Shown: positions 43,901-52,408, counted from the stretch's first letter. The stretch is DNA of 64,000 nucleotides from Acidobacteriota bacterium (GCA_018268715.1 JAFDVZ010000015.1:288635-352634), one strand, 5' to 3'. Numbers and translations are program-made. Notes: generated by a model not told the origin, from the letters alone.

Positions 43901-44039
43901 CATGGGCCTCGCCATCATCCGGTCGTTTCTGACTCTCAGCGGCGGCGGCATCGAGGTGTGCGACGCGGCCGGCGGCGGCGCGCTGTTCCGCGTGCGTATC
44001 CCCTTGGCCGAAACCGTGGGGGCCGGAGCCTCGAAGTGA
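40953..44039 (+). CDS. Reg_prop/Y_Y_Y sensor histidine kinase
   Basis: 1028 residues. A signal peptide is followed by two propeller halves of Reg_prop blades (about 30-600: IFQDREGYLWLSTEGGVFRFDG and many similar), a Y_Y_Y domain (about 620-715), one membrane helix (about 731-757), then a kinase: His806 in LAHEICQPLAAIS (Cys replaces the more usual Asn), NLIQNAADAM, VEDNGPGV and GLGMGLAIIRS. A periplasmic sugar-type ligand is likely from the family. No response regulator is nearby or fused. Its stop overlaps the prmC start as GTGA. Confidence 0.92.
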   Translation: MFNRRKAVGPLLLGLLFVGSVTGQQYAFQYYGAEQGLTRLGVREIFQDREGYLWLSTEGGVFRFDGTRFRPFGAVDGLPFNVLASFGVASDGTLLLATESGLYRLVRQRFERLPLPGDPKVSPYGGVVTDPVGDTYVGAANGLWVSSSLTAGNSPQWRQIAVSPGDGRSSVRGLSSKGGDIWFVSGAKVFRLAGGRVQAYDAHGSTADITRRWTGVVVDGQGVQWTVSFGSKVHTRPPSSAIFKPLTADLPPASGYPIRVDSSGRALIPTTGGLAIAEGGRLRIVGRDSGLAGAVNCVFQDREGSLWIGLAGRGLAKWQGYRRWEGFGALNGLDPDVVYAVQPLRSDWVLAGTESGLFSGRREAERWRWTPDPRFKDMRIRAIRRAADGAIWVAAEHAGVARLDSSFRDIRWFPHAVSGAIYWDLRCGRAGRMWVGANSGALVIEPGADRMKPVEGSPRERVWQVADTDAGLWIASANGLTLLADGKARTFGPADGLPDAHLMSIAAAPNGDVWAGYRSSGIVSQVRLENGRLRVLNHGPGRRAAAAITYFLEFDSKGRMWTGSDAGVDVYQSGAWTRYTHDDGLIWDDCNLHAFSEGVDDDVWIGSSGGLSRFHPTASPPPSIGGPRAVFSEVLLGDKSVTPSPTPGLAVGPNENSLSVTYSALSFVRERSILFRYRLEPASSEWRETTERKLQFPGLPPGRYRLEIVARDGWGNWGPRPAQLEFEIRPPWWLTWWATAIGAILVGCAVAGLVAWRVHAYHRRIEAQRRERERESIVAAAKAQLESFSHMNRVAAISEMASALAHEICQPLAAISSNASSAVILLDRPTPDIGEARQAVADIVDDQLRAAKIIDRMRAGLRRTKIQPAPQDINAIAEDAARFASQFAILKGVAIRMELAGGLAPVWTDEIQMQQVVWNLIQNAADAMAQVPKDQRVITLRTRPDASSPSVLLEVEDNGPGVADQDKKRIFEPHVTTKPDGLGMGLAIIRSFLTLSGGGIEVCDAAGGGALFRVRIPLAETVGAGASK

Positions 44040-44869
44040 CCGTCCGTACGGCGCTCGAACAGGGCGCCCGCATTCTGTCGGAAGCGTCCATCCCGGTCCC
44101 CCGCCTCACCGCCGAAGTCCTTCTTGCGTACGCTGTACGCAATGATCGCGCCTGGCTCTACGCCCATTCGACCGACGAGCTGACCGAGGTCGCCTGGATC
44201 CACTACGGCCGCTATTTGAAGGAGCGTCTGGACGGAAAACCGACCCAATACATCACCAGACGCCAGGAGTTTTACGGCCGAGACTTCATCGTCAGTCCCG
44301 CCGTCCTGATCCCCCGGCCGGAGACCGAGCACGTCATTGAAACGGCCCTTGAAAAGCTGCCCGGCGCGGGCCCCGGAGCGATCGTAGACGTAGGTTGCGG
44401 ATCCGGCGCCATCGCCATCACGCTCGCGCTCGAGAGCGGCCGGCCGGTCATCGCGACGGACATCTCGGCGCCCGCCCTGGCGGTGGCCGCGCGCAACCGC
44501 GACGCGCTCGCGGCGCCGGTGTCACTGGCGGCCTGCGACCTGACGGGCGCCTTGGCCAGCCGCACTGCGGCGTTAATCGCATCGAACCCACCCTACGTCC
44601 CGCTGACCGACCACCCATCCTTGCAGCGTGAGGTGGTGGACTTCGAACCGCACATCGCGCTGTTCGGCGGTCCCGACGGCATGGCGATCTACAATCGTCT
44701 GATCGCCGACGCCGCCCGCGTTCTCAAACCCGGCGGCTGGCTCGTGATGGAAGTAGCCTACAACTCCGACGCCCGCGTCCGCGAGCTGCTCGCGGCCAAC
44801 TTCACGGACATCGAAATGCGGACCGACCTGGCCGGCCTCCCCCGGGTCGTCGCGGGCCGCCTTCGTTAG
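44036..44869 (+). CDS. prmC: Release-factor glutamine methyltransferase
   Basis: 277 residues from GTG 44036. VDVGCGSGAIAITLALE is the SAM-binding loop and SNPPYVPL is the NPPY motif that positions the glutamine. The N-terminal helical domain (ARILSEASIPVPRLTAEVLLA) binds the release factor. It modifies the GGQ glutamine of PrfA. Separated from prfA only by the sensor kinase, and coupled to it by a 4-base overlap. Confidence 0.95.
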   Translation: MTVRTALEQGARILSEASIPVPRLTAEVLLAYAVRNDRAWLYAHSTDELTEVAWIHYGRYLKERLDGKPTQYITRRQEFYGRDFIVSPAVLIPRPETEHVIETALEKLPGAGPGAIVDVGCGSGAIAITLALESGRPVIATDISAPALAVAARNRDALAAPVSLAACDLTGALASRTAALIASNPPYVPLTDHPSLQREVVDFEPHIALFGGPDGMAIYNRLIADAARVLKPGGWLVMEVAYNSDARVRELLAANFTDIEMRTDLAGLPRVVAGRLR

Positions 44870-45345
44870 GCTCTACTCGGCCTGGCGCACAGCACCCAAA
44901 GGCGCGCATTCCCCCTGGATCCGCACATCTCATCTGCTCGCGCCACCGATCCGTCGCCTCCCGCCACCGAATGCGGCGCGTAGTCATCCACCGGCAGCAG
45001 GCTTCCCCGGTCCCGGTCACTCTGGCCTCCTTCACCATGCGGTGCTTCGTCCGCGGAGCCGGCGGCCTCCACCGACTCCACTTCGAACACCAGCGGCGCT
45101 CGTTGATACCCGGTGTGCCATTCCACGATCTTGCCGGTCAGTATCGCCTGGTGGCCGGCCAAGCGTTGCAGGCGGGAACGGATGCCCGGCCGGTCGCCGT
45201 CGAACGTCTGAAGCAGGTCAACCGGGCCATCGAACCGCGCCGAGCGATCGCGAGGGTCGGGCTCGGCGCAGACGGGCGAGGGAGGCCGCAGTGCAATCCA
45301 CTGGTGGTATCCACGCTCGTCGACGCGCTCCAGCCGTCCTCGCAT
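44866..45345 (-). CDS. DUF4431-like protein, N-terminus unclear
   Basis: 159 residues from ATG 45345. MRGRLERVDERGYHQWIALR at the start, later LAGHQAILTGKIVEWHTGYQ, resembles DUF4431-type small beta-barrel domains (GRLVR... ... HTGHH). The frame is open upstream to about 45400 (with a CLPEGQTIR stretch), but no good start or signal peptide appears there. The C-terminal 60 residues do not look like the family. Possibly a decaying gene. It overlaps the prmC stop by 4 bases. Confidence 0.42.
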   Translation of the reverse strand: MRGRLERVDERGYHQWIALRPPSPVCAEPDPRDRSARFDGPVDLLQTFDGDRPGIRSRLQRLAGHQAILTGKIVEWHTGYQRAPLVFEVESVEAAGSADEAPHGEGGQSDRDRGSLLPVDDYAPHSVAGGDGSVARADEMCGSRGNARLWVLCARPSRA

Positions 45346-45420
45346 GCGGATCGTCTGTCCCTCGGGAAGACAGTTCCGCCTTGCCCGCCCCGCCGCCCCG
45401 CGTTGCTATCCTGTCATCGA

Positions 45421-46617
45421 ATGGCCGGGGACCGCACCATCATGCATCTCGACATGGACGCCTTCTTCGTGTCCGTCGAGGAGCTGTTCGATCCCTCGCT
45501 CAAAGGCCAGCCGGTCGTGGTCGGAGGGGCCGCCAATCAGCGCGGCGTCGTGTCGGCGGCCTCCTACGCGGCGCGCAAGTTCGGCATCCATTCCGCCATG
45601 CCGCTGCGCACCGCCTACCAGCTTTGCCCGCACGCCATCTTTGTCGACGGCCACCGCGAACGCTACACTGAATACTCGCATCGGGTCGCCGAAGTGCTCG
45701 GACGCTTCTCGCCGAAAGTCGAGATGGCTTCGATCGACGAAGCCTACCTCGACCTCACCGGCTCCCGCCGCCTGTTCGGACCGCCGCTCGAAGCCGCGCA
45801 CAAACTCCACCAGGCCGTGAAGGCCGCCACCGGTCTCAACTGCTCCATCGGCGTCTCGCAGGCGCGCATGGTCTCGAAGGTCGCCTCCGATCAGGCCAAG
45901 CCGAACGGGGTGCTGTGGATCTGCCCCGGCGAGGAGGCGTCGTTCCTCGCGCCGCTCGACATCCGCCGGATCCCCGGCGTCGGCAAGGCCGGCGAACAGC
46001 GCCTCAACGAGTGCGGCATCCACAAGGTCGGCGACCTGGCGAGGCTCGACGCGGCGCTGCTCGAACAGAAGTTCGGCAAGTGGGGCCTGGCGCTCGCGGG
46101 CAAGTCCCACGGCTTCGATTCGGGCGCCTGGTTTGACGGCGAAATCGGCGATCACGACTCGCCCAAATCCATCAGCCACGAGATGACGTTCCACGTCGAC
46201 ACGGCCGACCGAGAGACGCTCGAAGCCACGCTCGCGCGCCTGTCGGAGATGGTGGGCCGCCGCCTCCGGGAGCACTCCCTGTTCGCCCGCACCATCCAGT
46301 TGAAGCTGCGCTACAGCGACTTTTCCACCTACACCCGCGCCCACTCGATCGACCACGGCACGCAACTCGACATCGAACTGCTCGAGGAGATACGCGGGCT
46401 GTTCCGCAAGGCCTGGGACGGGCGTCCCGTGCGTCTGCTGGGCGTTCACGCCGGGTCGTTGAAGCAGGACCAGGGCCAGTTGAACCTGCTCGACGAAGGC
46501 CGCGCCGAACGCTGGCGCAAGGCGCTCTCGGCCGCCGACAGGATGCGCGACAAGTTCGGCGACCGCAGCGTCTCGATAGGCGCGGTGATGAAGCGCCGCC
46601 CGCCCAAGGATCAGTAA
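45421..46617 (+). CDS. dinB: DNA polymerase IV (Y-family)
   Basis: 398 residues from ATG 45421 (second ATG 45442 = MHLDMDAFFVSVEE). Catalytic acids sit in HLDMDAFF and SIDEAYLDLTG; GVGKAGEQRL is the helix-hairpin-helix, and the little-finger domain is complete. It copies past damaged bases with low fidelity. I found no SOS-type palindrome upstream. It shares a 7-base overlap with the convergent YdcF gene. Confidence 0.95.
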   Translation: MAGDRTIMHLDMDAFFVSVEELFDPSLKGQPVVVGGAANQRGVVSAASYAARKFGIHSAMPLRTAYQLCPHAIFVDGHRERYTEYSHRVAEVLGRFSPKVEMASIDEAYLDLTGSRRLFGPPLEAAHKLHQAVKAATGLNCSIGVSQARMVSKVASDQAKPNGVLWICPGEEASFLAPLDIRRIPGVGKAGEQRLNECGIHKVGDLARLDAALLEQKFGKWGLALAGKSHGFDSGAWFDGEIGDHDSPKSISHEMTFHVDTADRETLEATLARLSEMVGRRLREHSLFARTIQLKLRYSDFSTYTRAHSIDHGTQLDIELLEEIRGLFRKAWDGRPVRLLGVHAGSLKQDQGQLNLLDEGRAERWRKALSAADRMRDKFGDRSVSIGAVMKRRPPKDQ

Positions 46618-47246
46618 ACCCGGTCGAGCGCGGCCGAACGCTCCCGATCCTTCAGCAGCCCCGCGGCCGAGTAGGCGTCGTGCCCGGTGAACAGGAACCG
46701 GTGCAGTTCGGCGAGGCTCGGGATTCGGGCCAGCAGCCCGCGGGCCGCCGCCAGGCTCTCCCGCTCCCGGGCGCGCCGGAATTCCAGGTCGGCCGCCGGC
46801 ATGCCCACGTCCGGCGTCGATTCGAAGGCCAGTTCGTAGCCCGCTTCCGGAGCGATCGAGAACACCCAGCGGAACACCGCCTCAGTGCGCTCCCGATGGA
46901 ACTGGGAGGTCACGATCAGCAGCCGGCGCCAGCCCCTCGGCTCGGTGTGGATAAGGCGCGCGAAGTAGGCGTTGCCGATGGTGTCGAAGGAAGCGGCCTC
47001 GATCAGGATGTCGCCCGGCTCGACGCCCCGCTCCATCAGGTAGCGCGCGCCGGCGCCGGCTTCCGACACCGGATAACCCGCCCGGTCCACCGGGCCCGGC
47101 TTATGCGGAGTCCCCGCGCTGAGGCAAAGTAACGGTTGGCCGGCCCGCAGCTCCAGCGCGCGGTCGAAACGGGCGGTCATCCAGGGAGGCAGCAGCCCGC
47201 CGGCGCGTACTCCGCCGCCGGGGACCACGATCAGATCCGGAATCAA
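46611..47246 (-). CDS. YdcF/DUF218-family protein
   Basis: 211 residues. LIVVPGGGVRAGG, LCLSAGTPHKPG and IEAASFDTIGNAYF, then IVTSQFHRERTEAVF match the DUF218 (ElyC/SanA/YdcF) fold. It has no membrane helix, as in YdcF rather than ElyC. Role unclear; relatives act in envelope or nucleotide metabolism. It begins 5 bases after the BFN stop, as the last gene of miaB-BFN-YdcF. Confidence 0.84.
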   Translation of the reverse strand: MIPDLIVVPGGGVRAGGLLPPWMTARFDRALELRAGQPLLCLSAGTPHKPGPVDRAGYPVSEAGAGARYLMERGVEPGDILIEAASFDTIGNAYFARLIHTEPRGWRRLLIVTSQFHRERTEAVFRWVFSIAPEAGYELAFESTPDVGMPAADLEFRRARERESLAAARGLLARIPSLAELHRFLFTGHDAYSAAGLLKDRERSAALDRVY

Positions 47247-47251
47247 GCGGC

Positions 47252-47737
47252 CTACATCTTATAGCGGCCCAGATCCTCGTCGTTGAGGTTCTCAAGCCAG
47301 CGCCGCAACTCGTCGTTGTTCACCTTGTCGGTTACCGACGTGGACGACTTCGAGGACTTCAGCACTCCCTCGTCGACATAGATCGGGCAATCCAGCCGCA
47401 GCGCCAGCGCGAGCGCGTCGCTCGGTCGCGAATCCACGCTGATCAGTTCGCCGTCCTTCTCAAGCCAGATCACCGCGTAGAAAGTGTCGTCCTTCAACTC
47501 GCTGACCACCACCTTGCGGATGCCCGTCTTCATGCCGAGCAGCAGCACCTTGATGAGGTCGTGCGTCATGGGGCGCGGCGTGGAGACCTTTTCGATCTCG
47601 AGCGCGATGGCGTTGGCCTCATAGATGCCCACCCAGATGGGCAGGATGGAATTGCCGTTGATGTCCTTCAGGACGACGATCGGCATGTTGGTCACCGGGT
47701 CCATCATCAACCCGCGGATCTTCATCTCGATTTCCAT
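47252..47737 (-). CDS. Bifunctional-nuclease-domain (BFN/DUF151) protein
   Basis: 161 residues. MKIRGLMMDPVTNMPIVVLKD (second in-frame ATG 47725), LPIWVGIYEANAIALEIEKV, RPMTHDLIKVLL and SVDSRPSDALALALRL are the BFN hallmarks. Family members have been reported with DNase/RNase activity, but many are uncharacterised. It lies 37 bases after the miaB stop. Confidence 0.92.
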   Translation of the reverse strand: MEIEMKIRGLMMDPVTNMPIVVLKDINGNSILPIWVGIYEANAIALEIEKVSTPRPMTHDLIKVLLLGMKTGIRKVVVSELKDDTFYAVIWLEKDGELISVDSRPSDALALALRLDCPIYVDEGVLKSSKSSTSVTDKVNNDELRRWLENLNDEDLGRYKM

Positions 47738-47774
47738 GTCAACCCCTCCCGTCCTCGAACAAACGCCCCACTCG

Positions 47775-49091
47775 CTAGTTTACGCTTTCGCCAACCAGCG
47801 AGTTGGGACCGGAGCGCGTCACCTGTACGTCGAGATACCGCCCAATCAGCGATTCGCCGCCCTCGCGCGGGCGGATGAAGTTCAACGTCTTGTTCTGCGA
47901 GGTGCGGCCGATCCACTGGCCGGTGGCCTTGTTGAAGCCCTCCACCAGCGCCTCCTGCACCGTGCCCACCGCCGCCGCGTTCTGTTTGATCTGAATGGTC
48001 CGCTGCTTTTCCTGGAGCGCCGTCAGGCGAGCGCTCTTCACCGGCTCCGGCACGTGGTCCTCATAGCGCAGGGCCGGCGTGTTCGGACGCTGCGAGTACT
48101 TGAAGCTGAACACCGAGTCGTAGCCGCACTCGTCGAGCAGGTTCATGGTCGCCTCGAAGTCCTCGTCCGTTTCGCCGGGGAAGCCGACGATGATATCGGT
48201 GGTGATGGCGATGTTGCGGGGCGAACGCTTCATCCACTCGATGCGGCGCATGTACTCGTCGCGCGTGTAGAGCCGCTGCATCCGGTCGAGCACGCGCGTC
48301 GAGCCGGATTGCACCGGCAGGTGCACGTGGTTGCACAGCACCGGATTCTCGTCCATCGCGTCGATGATCTCCTTGCCGAAGTCGCGCGGATGGGACGTGG
48401 TGAACCGGACGCGCCGGATGCCGGGAACCTTGCCCATGGCGCCGAGCAGCGCGGCGAAGTCCCAGCCGGCGGGCGAGGGGTCGCGGTAGCTGTTCACGTT
48501 CTGGCCGAGCAGTTGGATCTCGGTGTAGCCGGCCTCGGCGAGCGAATGGGCCTCCCGGATGACGCTGTCGCTCGTGCGGCTGCGCTCGGGCCCGCGAGTC
48601 ATCGGCACCACGCAATAGGCGCAGGCTTTGTCGCAGCCTTCGATGATGGTCAGATAGGCCCGGTGCGGATTGTCGCGGCGGGCGAAGGGCGTCTCGAACG
48701 TGTCCTCGGTCTCCAGGCTGAGGCCGGTGACGCGGCGGGCGCCGGACTCCAGTTGCACCAGCATCTGGGGCAGCGAGTTATAACTCGCCGAGCCGCACAC
48801 CAATCCGACGTGGGGCGCCTTTTCAAAGACGCGATGTCCTTCCTGTTGCGCCACGCAGCCGAGCACGCCGAACACCTTGCCCGCGCCATGATCCTTCTTG
48901 AACTGCTGCAGCCGGCTGAACACCTTCTGTTCGGCCTTGTCCCGGATGCTGCAGGTGTTATACAGCACCAGGTCGGCGGACTCCGGCGTAGCGACCTGTG
49001 AATAGCCTTCGGCCATCAACGTACCGATCACTTTCTCGGAATCGTGAACGTTCATCTGACAGCCGAACGTTTCGATGTAGAAGGTCTTCAT
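47775..49091 (-). CDS. miaB: tRNA-2-methylthio-N6-isopentenyladenosine synthase
   Basis: 438 residues. The N-terminal MTTase domain has FGCQMNVHDSEK, YNTCSIR and LGCVAQ; the radical SAM cluster motif is CDKACAYC (in IEGCDKACAYCVVPMTRG) and a C-terminal TRAM domain ends the protein. It adds methylthio to i6A37 of tRNAs reading UNN codons. Starts the block miaB-BFN-YdcF; divergent from the TonB-dependent receptor gene. Confidence 0.96.
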   Translation of the reverse strand: MKTFYIETFGCQMNVHDSEKVIGTLMAEGYSQVATPESADLVLYNTCSIRDKAEQKVFSRLQQFKKDHGAGKVFGVLGCVAQQEGHRVFEKAPHVGLVCGSASYNSLPQMLVQLESGARRVTGLSLETEDTFETPFARRDNPHRAYLTIIEGCDKACAYCVVPMTRGPERSRTSDSVIREAHSLAEAGYTEIQLLGQNVNSYRDPSPAGWDFAALLGAMGKVPGIRRVRFTTSHPRDFGKEIIDAMDENPVLCNHVHLPVQSGSTRVLDRMQRLYTRDEYMRRIEWMKRSPRNIAITTDIIVGFPGETDEDFEATMNLLDECGYDSVFSFKYSQRPNTPALRYEDHVPEPVKSARLTALQEKQRTIQIKQNAAAVGTVQEALVEGFNKATGQWIGRTSQNKTLNFIRPREGGESLIGRYLDVQVTRSGPNSLVGESVN

Positions 49092-49127
49092 GCGGGTCTA
49101 CCTTCTAGAGTAACAGCTTGGTCCCAA

Positions 49128-49178
49128 CCGATTGTCTTAACGCTGTTTGGCCGATCGGGTTAAGAACTTGACAATCGG
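49128..49178. promoter_or_regulatory. Inverted repeat upstream of the receptor gene
   Basis: CCGATTGTC (49128-49136) and GACAATCGG (49170-49178) are perfect 9-base arms. Each is flanked inwards by TTAA (49137-49140, 49160-49163), and a CCGATCGG palindrome lies between (49151-49158). The right arm overlaps the -35 element, as a repressor or activator site would. Confidence 0.55.
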
Positions 49179-49196
49179 CTAAAAACGGAATACGCT
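49168..49196 (+). promoter_or_regulatory. Promoter of the TonB-dependent receptor gene
   Basis: TTGACA (49168-49173) is a perfect -35 element; TACGCT (49191-49196) lies 17 bases downstream. This leaves a leader of about 80 bases before the ATG at 49285, with AGGGAGAG as ribosome-binding site. Confidence 0.65.
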
Positions 49197-49284
49197 CCCT
49201 GTTAAACCCAACAACCGGAGCAACTTGCGCCGGTTGGTAGTCTCGAATCTGTTCTGAAGGTTAAAAAGAAAGGGAGAGTGACGA

Positions 49285-52200
49285 ATGAAGCGCATTCTCA
49301 CAGTGGGAGTGTTTGCGTTAGTCCTTGGCTTGGCCCTGGCTCCGCACGCATTCGCTCAAGCAACCTCGACCTCCACGTTGCAGGGCACGGTTCTCGACAA
49401 AAGCGGCGCCGTAATTCCAGGCGCCGAAGTGAAAGTTACCAGCCCCTCCACCGGTTTGACGCGGCAGATGAATTCCAGTTCCGCCGGCAGCTACCGGTTC
49501 GACCAGATGCCCGCCGGCAAGTACGAACTGCGGGTTTCGGCCAAGGGTTTCGCCACCGAGCTGATCGGCAACCTGGAACTGATCGTCGGCCAGACGGCCA
49601 CCATCAACTCCACGCTGTCGCCCAGCCAGCAGGCTGAAATCGTGACGGTCGAAGCCGGCGGCGCGCCGCTGGTGGACGTTACCAAGACCGACATCAGCAC
49701 TCCGATCAACACGCAGCAGGTGCAGGAGCTGCCGTTGAACGGACGCGACTTCGTGAACCTGGCGATTCTCGCGCCCGGCGCCCGTCCGGTGGACAGCTAC
49801 GATCCGACCAAGAACCGCGTCGGCGTGTTCGCCACCAACGGCTCGAGCGGCCGCAACGTGAACGTCACGGTGAACGGCATCGACAACAAGGATGGCACGG
49901 TGGGCGGCCCCGTCATGCAGATGCCGCTCGAGGCCATCCAGGAGTTCAACATCAGCACGCAGCGCTTTTCAGCCGCCAACGGACGCAGCGAAGGCGCGGC
50001 GATCAACGTGATCACCAAGTCCGGAAGCAACGAACTCCACGGATCGGCTTACTTCTACGATCGCGAAAAGGCCTTCAACGCCCTGAACGCGTTTGAGACC
50101 GAGAAGGGCGACTTCAGCCGCCAGCAGTTCGGCGGATCGATCGGCGCTCCCATCAAGAAGGACAAGACCTTCGTGTTCTTCGCGCTCGAGCGGGCGCGCG
50201 AGGAAACGGCCATCAGCGTGGACCCGGCCGGCTACAAGGAACTGGCCGCGGCCAAGGCCGCGGGCTTCGCGCTGGAGCCGGCGACGTCGATTCCGACGCC
50301 GTACTACGACTGGCGCTACAGCGGCCGCCTGGACCACCGCCTGAGCGAGAAGCACAACCTGTTTGTCAGCTACAACAACCAGAACAACCGGGGGTTGAAC
50401 GACCAGTCCGGTTCGAACAACGACCTGACCGCGGGCAACTTCACCACCAACCAGCTCATCCTGGCCAACGCCACTTTGAGTTCCGTGATTTCGCCGCGCA
50501 TCGTCAATTCGGTGACCGTGGGCTACCAGTATTGGAACAACCTGATCGCCACCGACAAATACGCCAACACGTTCAACACGCCGTCGGTGACGTGGGGCAC
50601 CAACGGCAACGTTCCGCAGCAATCCTACCAGGCCAAGTGGCAGTTCAAGGACGACCTGTCGATCATCCGCGGCAGGCACACGTTCAAGACCGGCTTCGAC
50701 TTCCTGTATGAGCCGAAGCTGGGTGGATTCTTCGTTTATAACGCGACCCCCGCCATCACCTTTATCGACGACCCGACCACGATCGTCGCCGACAAGGCGA
50801 ACTACCCGCAGGGCTTCGCCACGCCGGGCGCGGTGTCGAGCATCAGCTACACCTCCGGCAACCCGTACTTCTTCATCTCGGGCAAGATGTTCGGCGTCTA
50901 CTTCCAGGACGACTTCAAGGTGAACCGCAAACTGACCTTGAACCTGGGCGTGCGCTGGGACCGCGACTTCGGCCTGTTCGGCAACGACCAGCAGCTCCGC
51001 AATCGCACCTACCAGATGCTGAAGGCGGTGGGCAGCCCCTACGCCGGCACTCCGCACGACGACAGCAAGGACATCAGCCCGCGCTTCGGCCTGGCTTACG
51101 ACGTCAAGGGCGACGGCAAACACATCGTCCGCATGGGCTATGGCCTGTACTTCGGCCAGACCTTCCAGAACATCCCGCTGTTCATGCTGCAGCAGGCCAA
51201 CCCGACCCTGTTCTCGCAGACCGTTTACACGAGCGCCGGACCCGGCGATCCGACGGCCAGCGCGCTGCCGGGCGGCAAGCTGCTGTCGGCGTGGCGCTAT
51301 GGCGTGGACTCGGTGCCCCCGATTCCGGCGGCCTCCACGGTGCACAACCCTGGCGACGCGACCAATATCGTCGACAAAGACTACCGGAATCCGTACACGC
51401 AGCAGTGGAACGCCGGCTACGCCTGGTCGTTGACCGACAACCAGGTGATCGAAGTCGATTACGTTCACGTTCTCGGCCTGCATGAGAACAAGAACGTCAA
51501 CATCAACCCGCAGCTTCCGTCGCTGGGCTTCGCGCGTCCGTACACGGCCGCGTTCAAGGCGGCGGGCCTGCCGGTGCTCGCGCAGATCACCGATAGCCAG
51601 TCGATCAGCCGTTCGCGGTACGACGGACTGAACATCGTCTACCGGCGGCGCATGACGCGGCACTTCAGCATCAACACCAACTACGTTCTGTCGCGCGGCG
51701 TGTCGTACAACGGCGCGGCGGCGAGCTACAGCATCCGGCCGAGCGACATCCTGAACATCTTCGGTCCGCAGGACTTCGGCCCGGTGCCGAGCGACGAGCG
51801 GCACCGCTGGGTGTTCAGCGGCATCTTCGACCTGAAGTGGGGCATCAAGGTCTCGCCGATCATGCAGTGGGCGTCGGCGCGTCCTTACACCGCCACCGAG
51901 GGCCTGAGCTGGTACGGTTACGGCGGCGGCGTGGGCACGGCGCACGCGGTGCTGCTCAAGAGCGACGCGAACAACTACACGGCGACCAAGAGCTACACTT
52001 CGGCGCAGTTGCGCGACTGCGTGGCGGCCGGCAATTGCACGGTGGCGCCGTTCGACAGCCTGCGCGGACAGGCGTTCTTCCAACTGGACAGCCGGTTCAG
52101 CCGGGAATTCCTGTTCAAGGACCGCTGGAAGCTGGACCTGTTCTTCCAGGCGTTCGACCTGACCAATCGGGCCAACTACGGCGGAAACTACTACGGCAGC

Positions 52201-52305
52201 ATCCGAAGCACCTCGTTCGGCCAGCCGTCGGGCTTCCTGTCGGCGAGCGGCGTGATTGCGCCGCGGTCGTTCTCCGGAGAATTCGGAGCAACGTTCCGTT
52301 TCTAA
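49285..52305 (+). CDS. TonB-dependent receptor with carboxypeptidase-regulatory domain
   Basis: 1006 residues. A signal peptide (MKRILTVGVFALVLGLALA) is followed by a CarboxypepD_reg/Cna-B-like domain (about 30-115: LQGTVLDKSGAVIPGAEVKV), a plug (about 120-230: QELPLNGRDFVNLAILAPGA) and a large barrel ending in FSGEFGATFRF with the terminal Phe. This is the OmpA-related receptor type that is abundant in Acidobacteria and takes up large glycans or other substrates. No SusD partner is near. It has its own promoter and terminator, so it is a single-gene unit. Confidence 0.94.
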   Translation: MKRILTVGVFALVLGLALAPHAFAQATSTSTLQGTVLDKSGAVIPGAEVKVTSPSTGLTRQMNSSSAGSYRFDQMPAGKYELRVSAKGFATELIGNLELIVGQTATINSTLSPSQQAEIVTVEAGGAPLVDVTKTDISTPINTQQVQELPLNGRDFVNLAILAPGARPVDSYDPTKNRVGVFATNGSSGRNVNVTVNGIDNKDGTVGGPVMQMPLEAIQEFNISTQRFSAANGRSEGAAINVITKSGSNELHGSAYFYDREKAFNALNAFETEKGDFSRQQFGGSIGAPIKKDKTFVFFALERAREETAISVDPAGYKELAAAKAAGFALEPATSIPTPYYDWRYSGRLDHRLSEKHNLFVSYNNQNNRGLNDQSGSNNDLTAGNFTTNQLILANATLSSVISPRIVNSVTVGYQYWNNLIATDKYANTFNTPSVTWGTNGNVPQQSYQAKWQFKDDLSIIRGRHTFKTGFDFLYEPKLGGFFVYNATPAITFIDDPTTIVADKANYPQGFATPGAVSSISYTSGNPYFFISGKMFGVYFQDDFKVNRKLTLNLGVRWDRDFGLFGNDQQLRNRTYQMLKAVGSPYAGTPHDDSKDISPRFGLAYDVKGDGKHIVRMGYGLYFGQTFQNIPLFMLQQANPTLFSQTVYTSAGPGDPTASALPGGKLLSAWRYGVDSVPPIPAASTVHNPGDATNIVDKDYRNPYTQQWNAGYAWSLTDNQVIEVDYVHVLGLHENKNVNINPQLPSLGFARPYTAAFKAAGLPVLAQITDSQSISRSRYDGLNIVYRRRMTRHFSINTNYVLSRGVSYNGAAASYSIRPSDILNIFGPQDFGPVPSDERHRWVFSGIFDLKWGIKVSPIMQWASARPYTATEGLSWYGYGGGVGTAHAVLLKSDANNYTATKSYTSAQLRDCVAAGNCTVAPFDSLRGQAFFQLDSRFSREFLFKDRWKLDLFFQAFDLTNRANYGGNYYGSIRSTSFGQPSGFLSASGVIAPRSFSGEFGATFRF

Positions 52306-52327
52306 ACACTGTTCTGAGTAAGGTAGA

Positions 52328-52364
52328 GGGCCGGTTTCCTAAGGAAATCGGCCCATTTTCTTAT
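52328..52364 (+). terminator. Rho-independent terminator of the receptor gene
   Basis: GGGCCGGTTTCC (52328-52339) and GGAAATCGGCCC (52343-52354) form a 12-base stem with one G-T pair and a TAA loop, followed by ATTTTCTTAT. It is the clearest terminator in the window, 23 bases after the stop. Confidence 0.9.
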
Positions 52365-52408
52365 AGGTATTCTCCCCAAGCCCTATTGACGACGCGGTAC
52401 AATAGGAT

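Noticed and set aside
45350-45420. SOS (LexA) box upstream of dinB
   Set aside because: No CTGT...ACAG or other clear palindrome is present.
49969-52083. Minus-strand frame of 704 codons opposite the receptor
   Set aside because: Low-complexity Arg/Val/Ala shadow; the receptor on the other strand has a signal peptide, domains, promoter and terminator.
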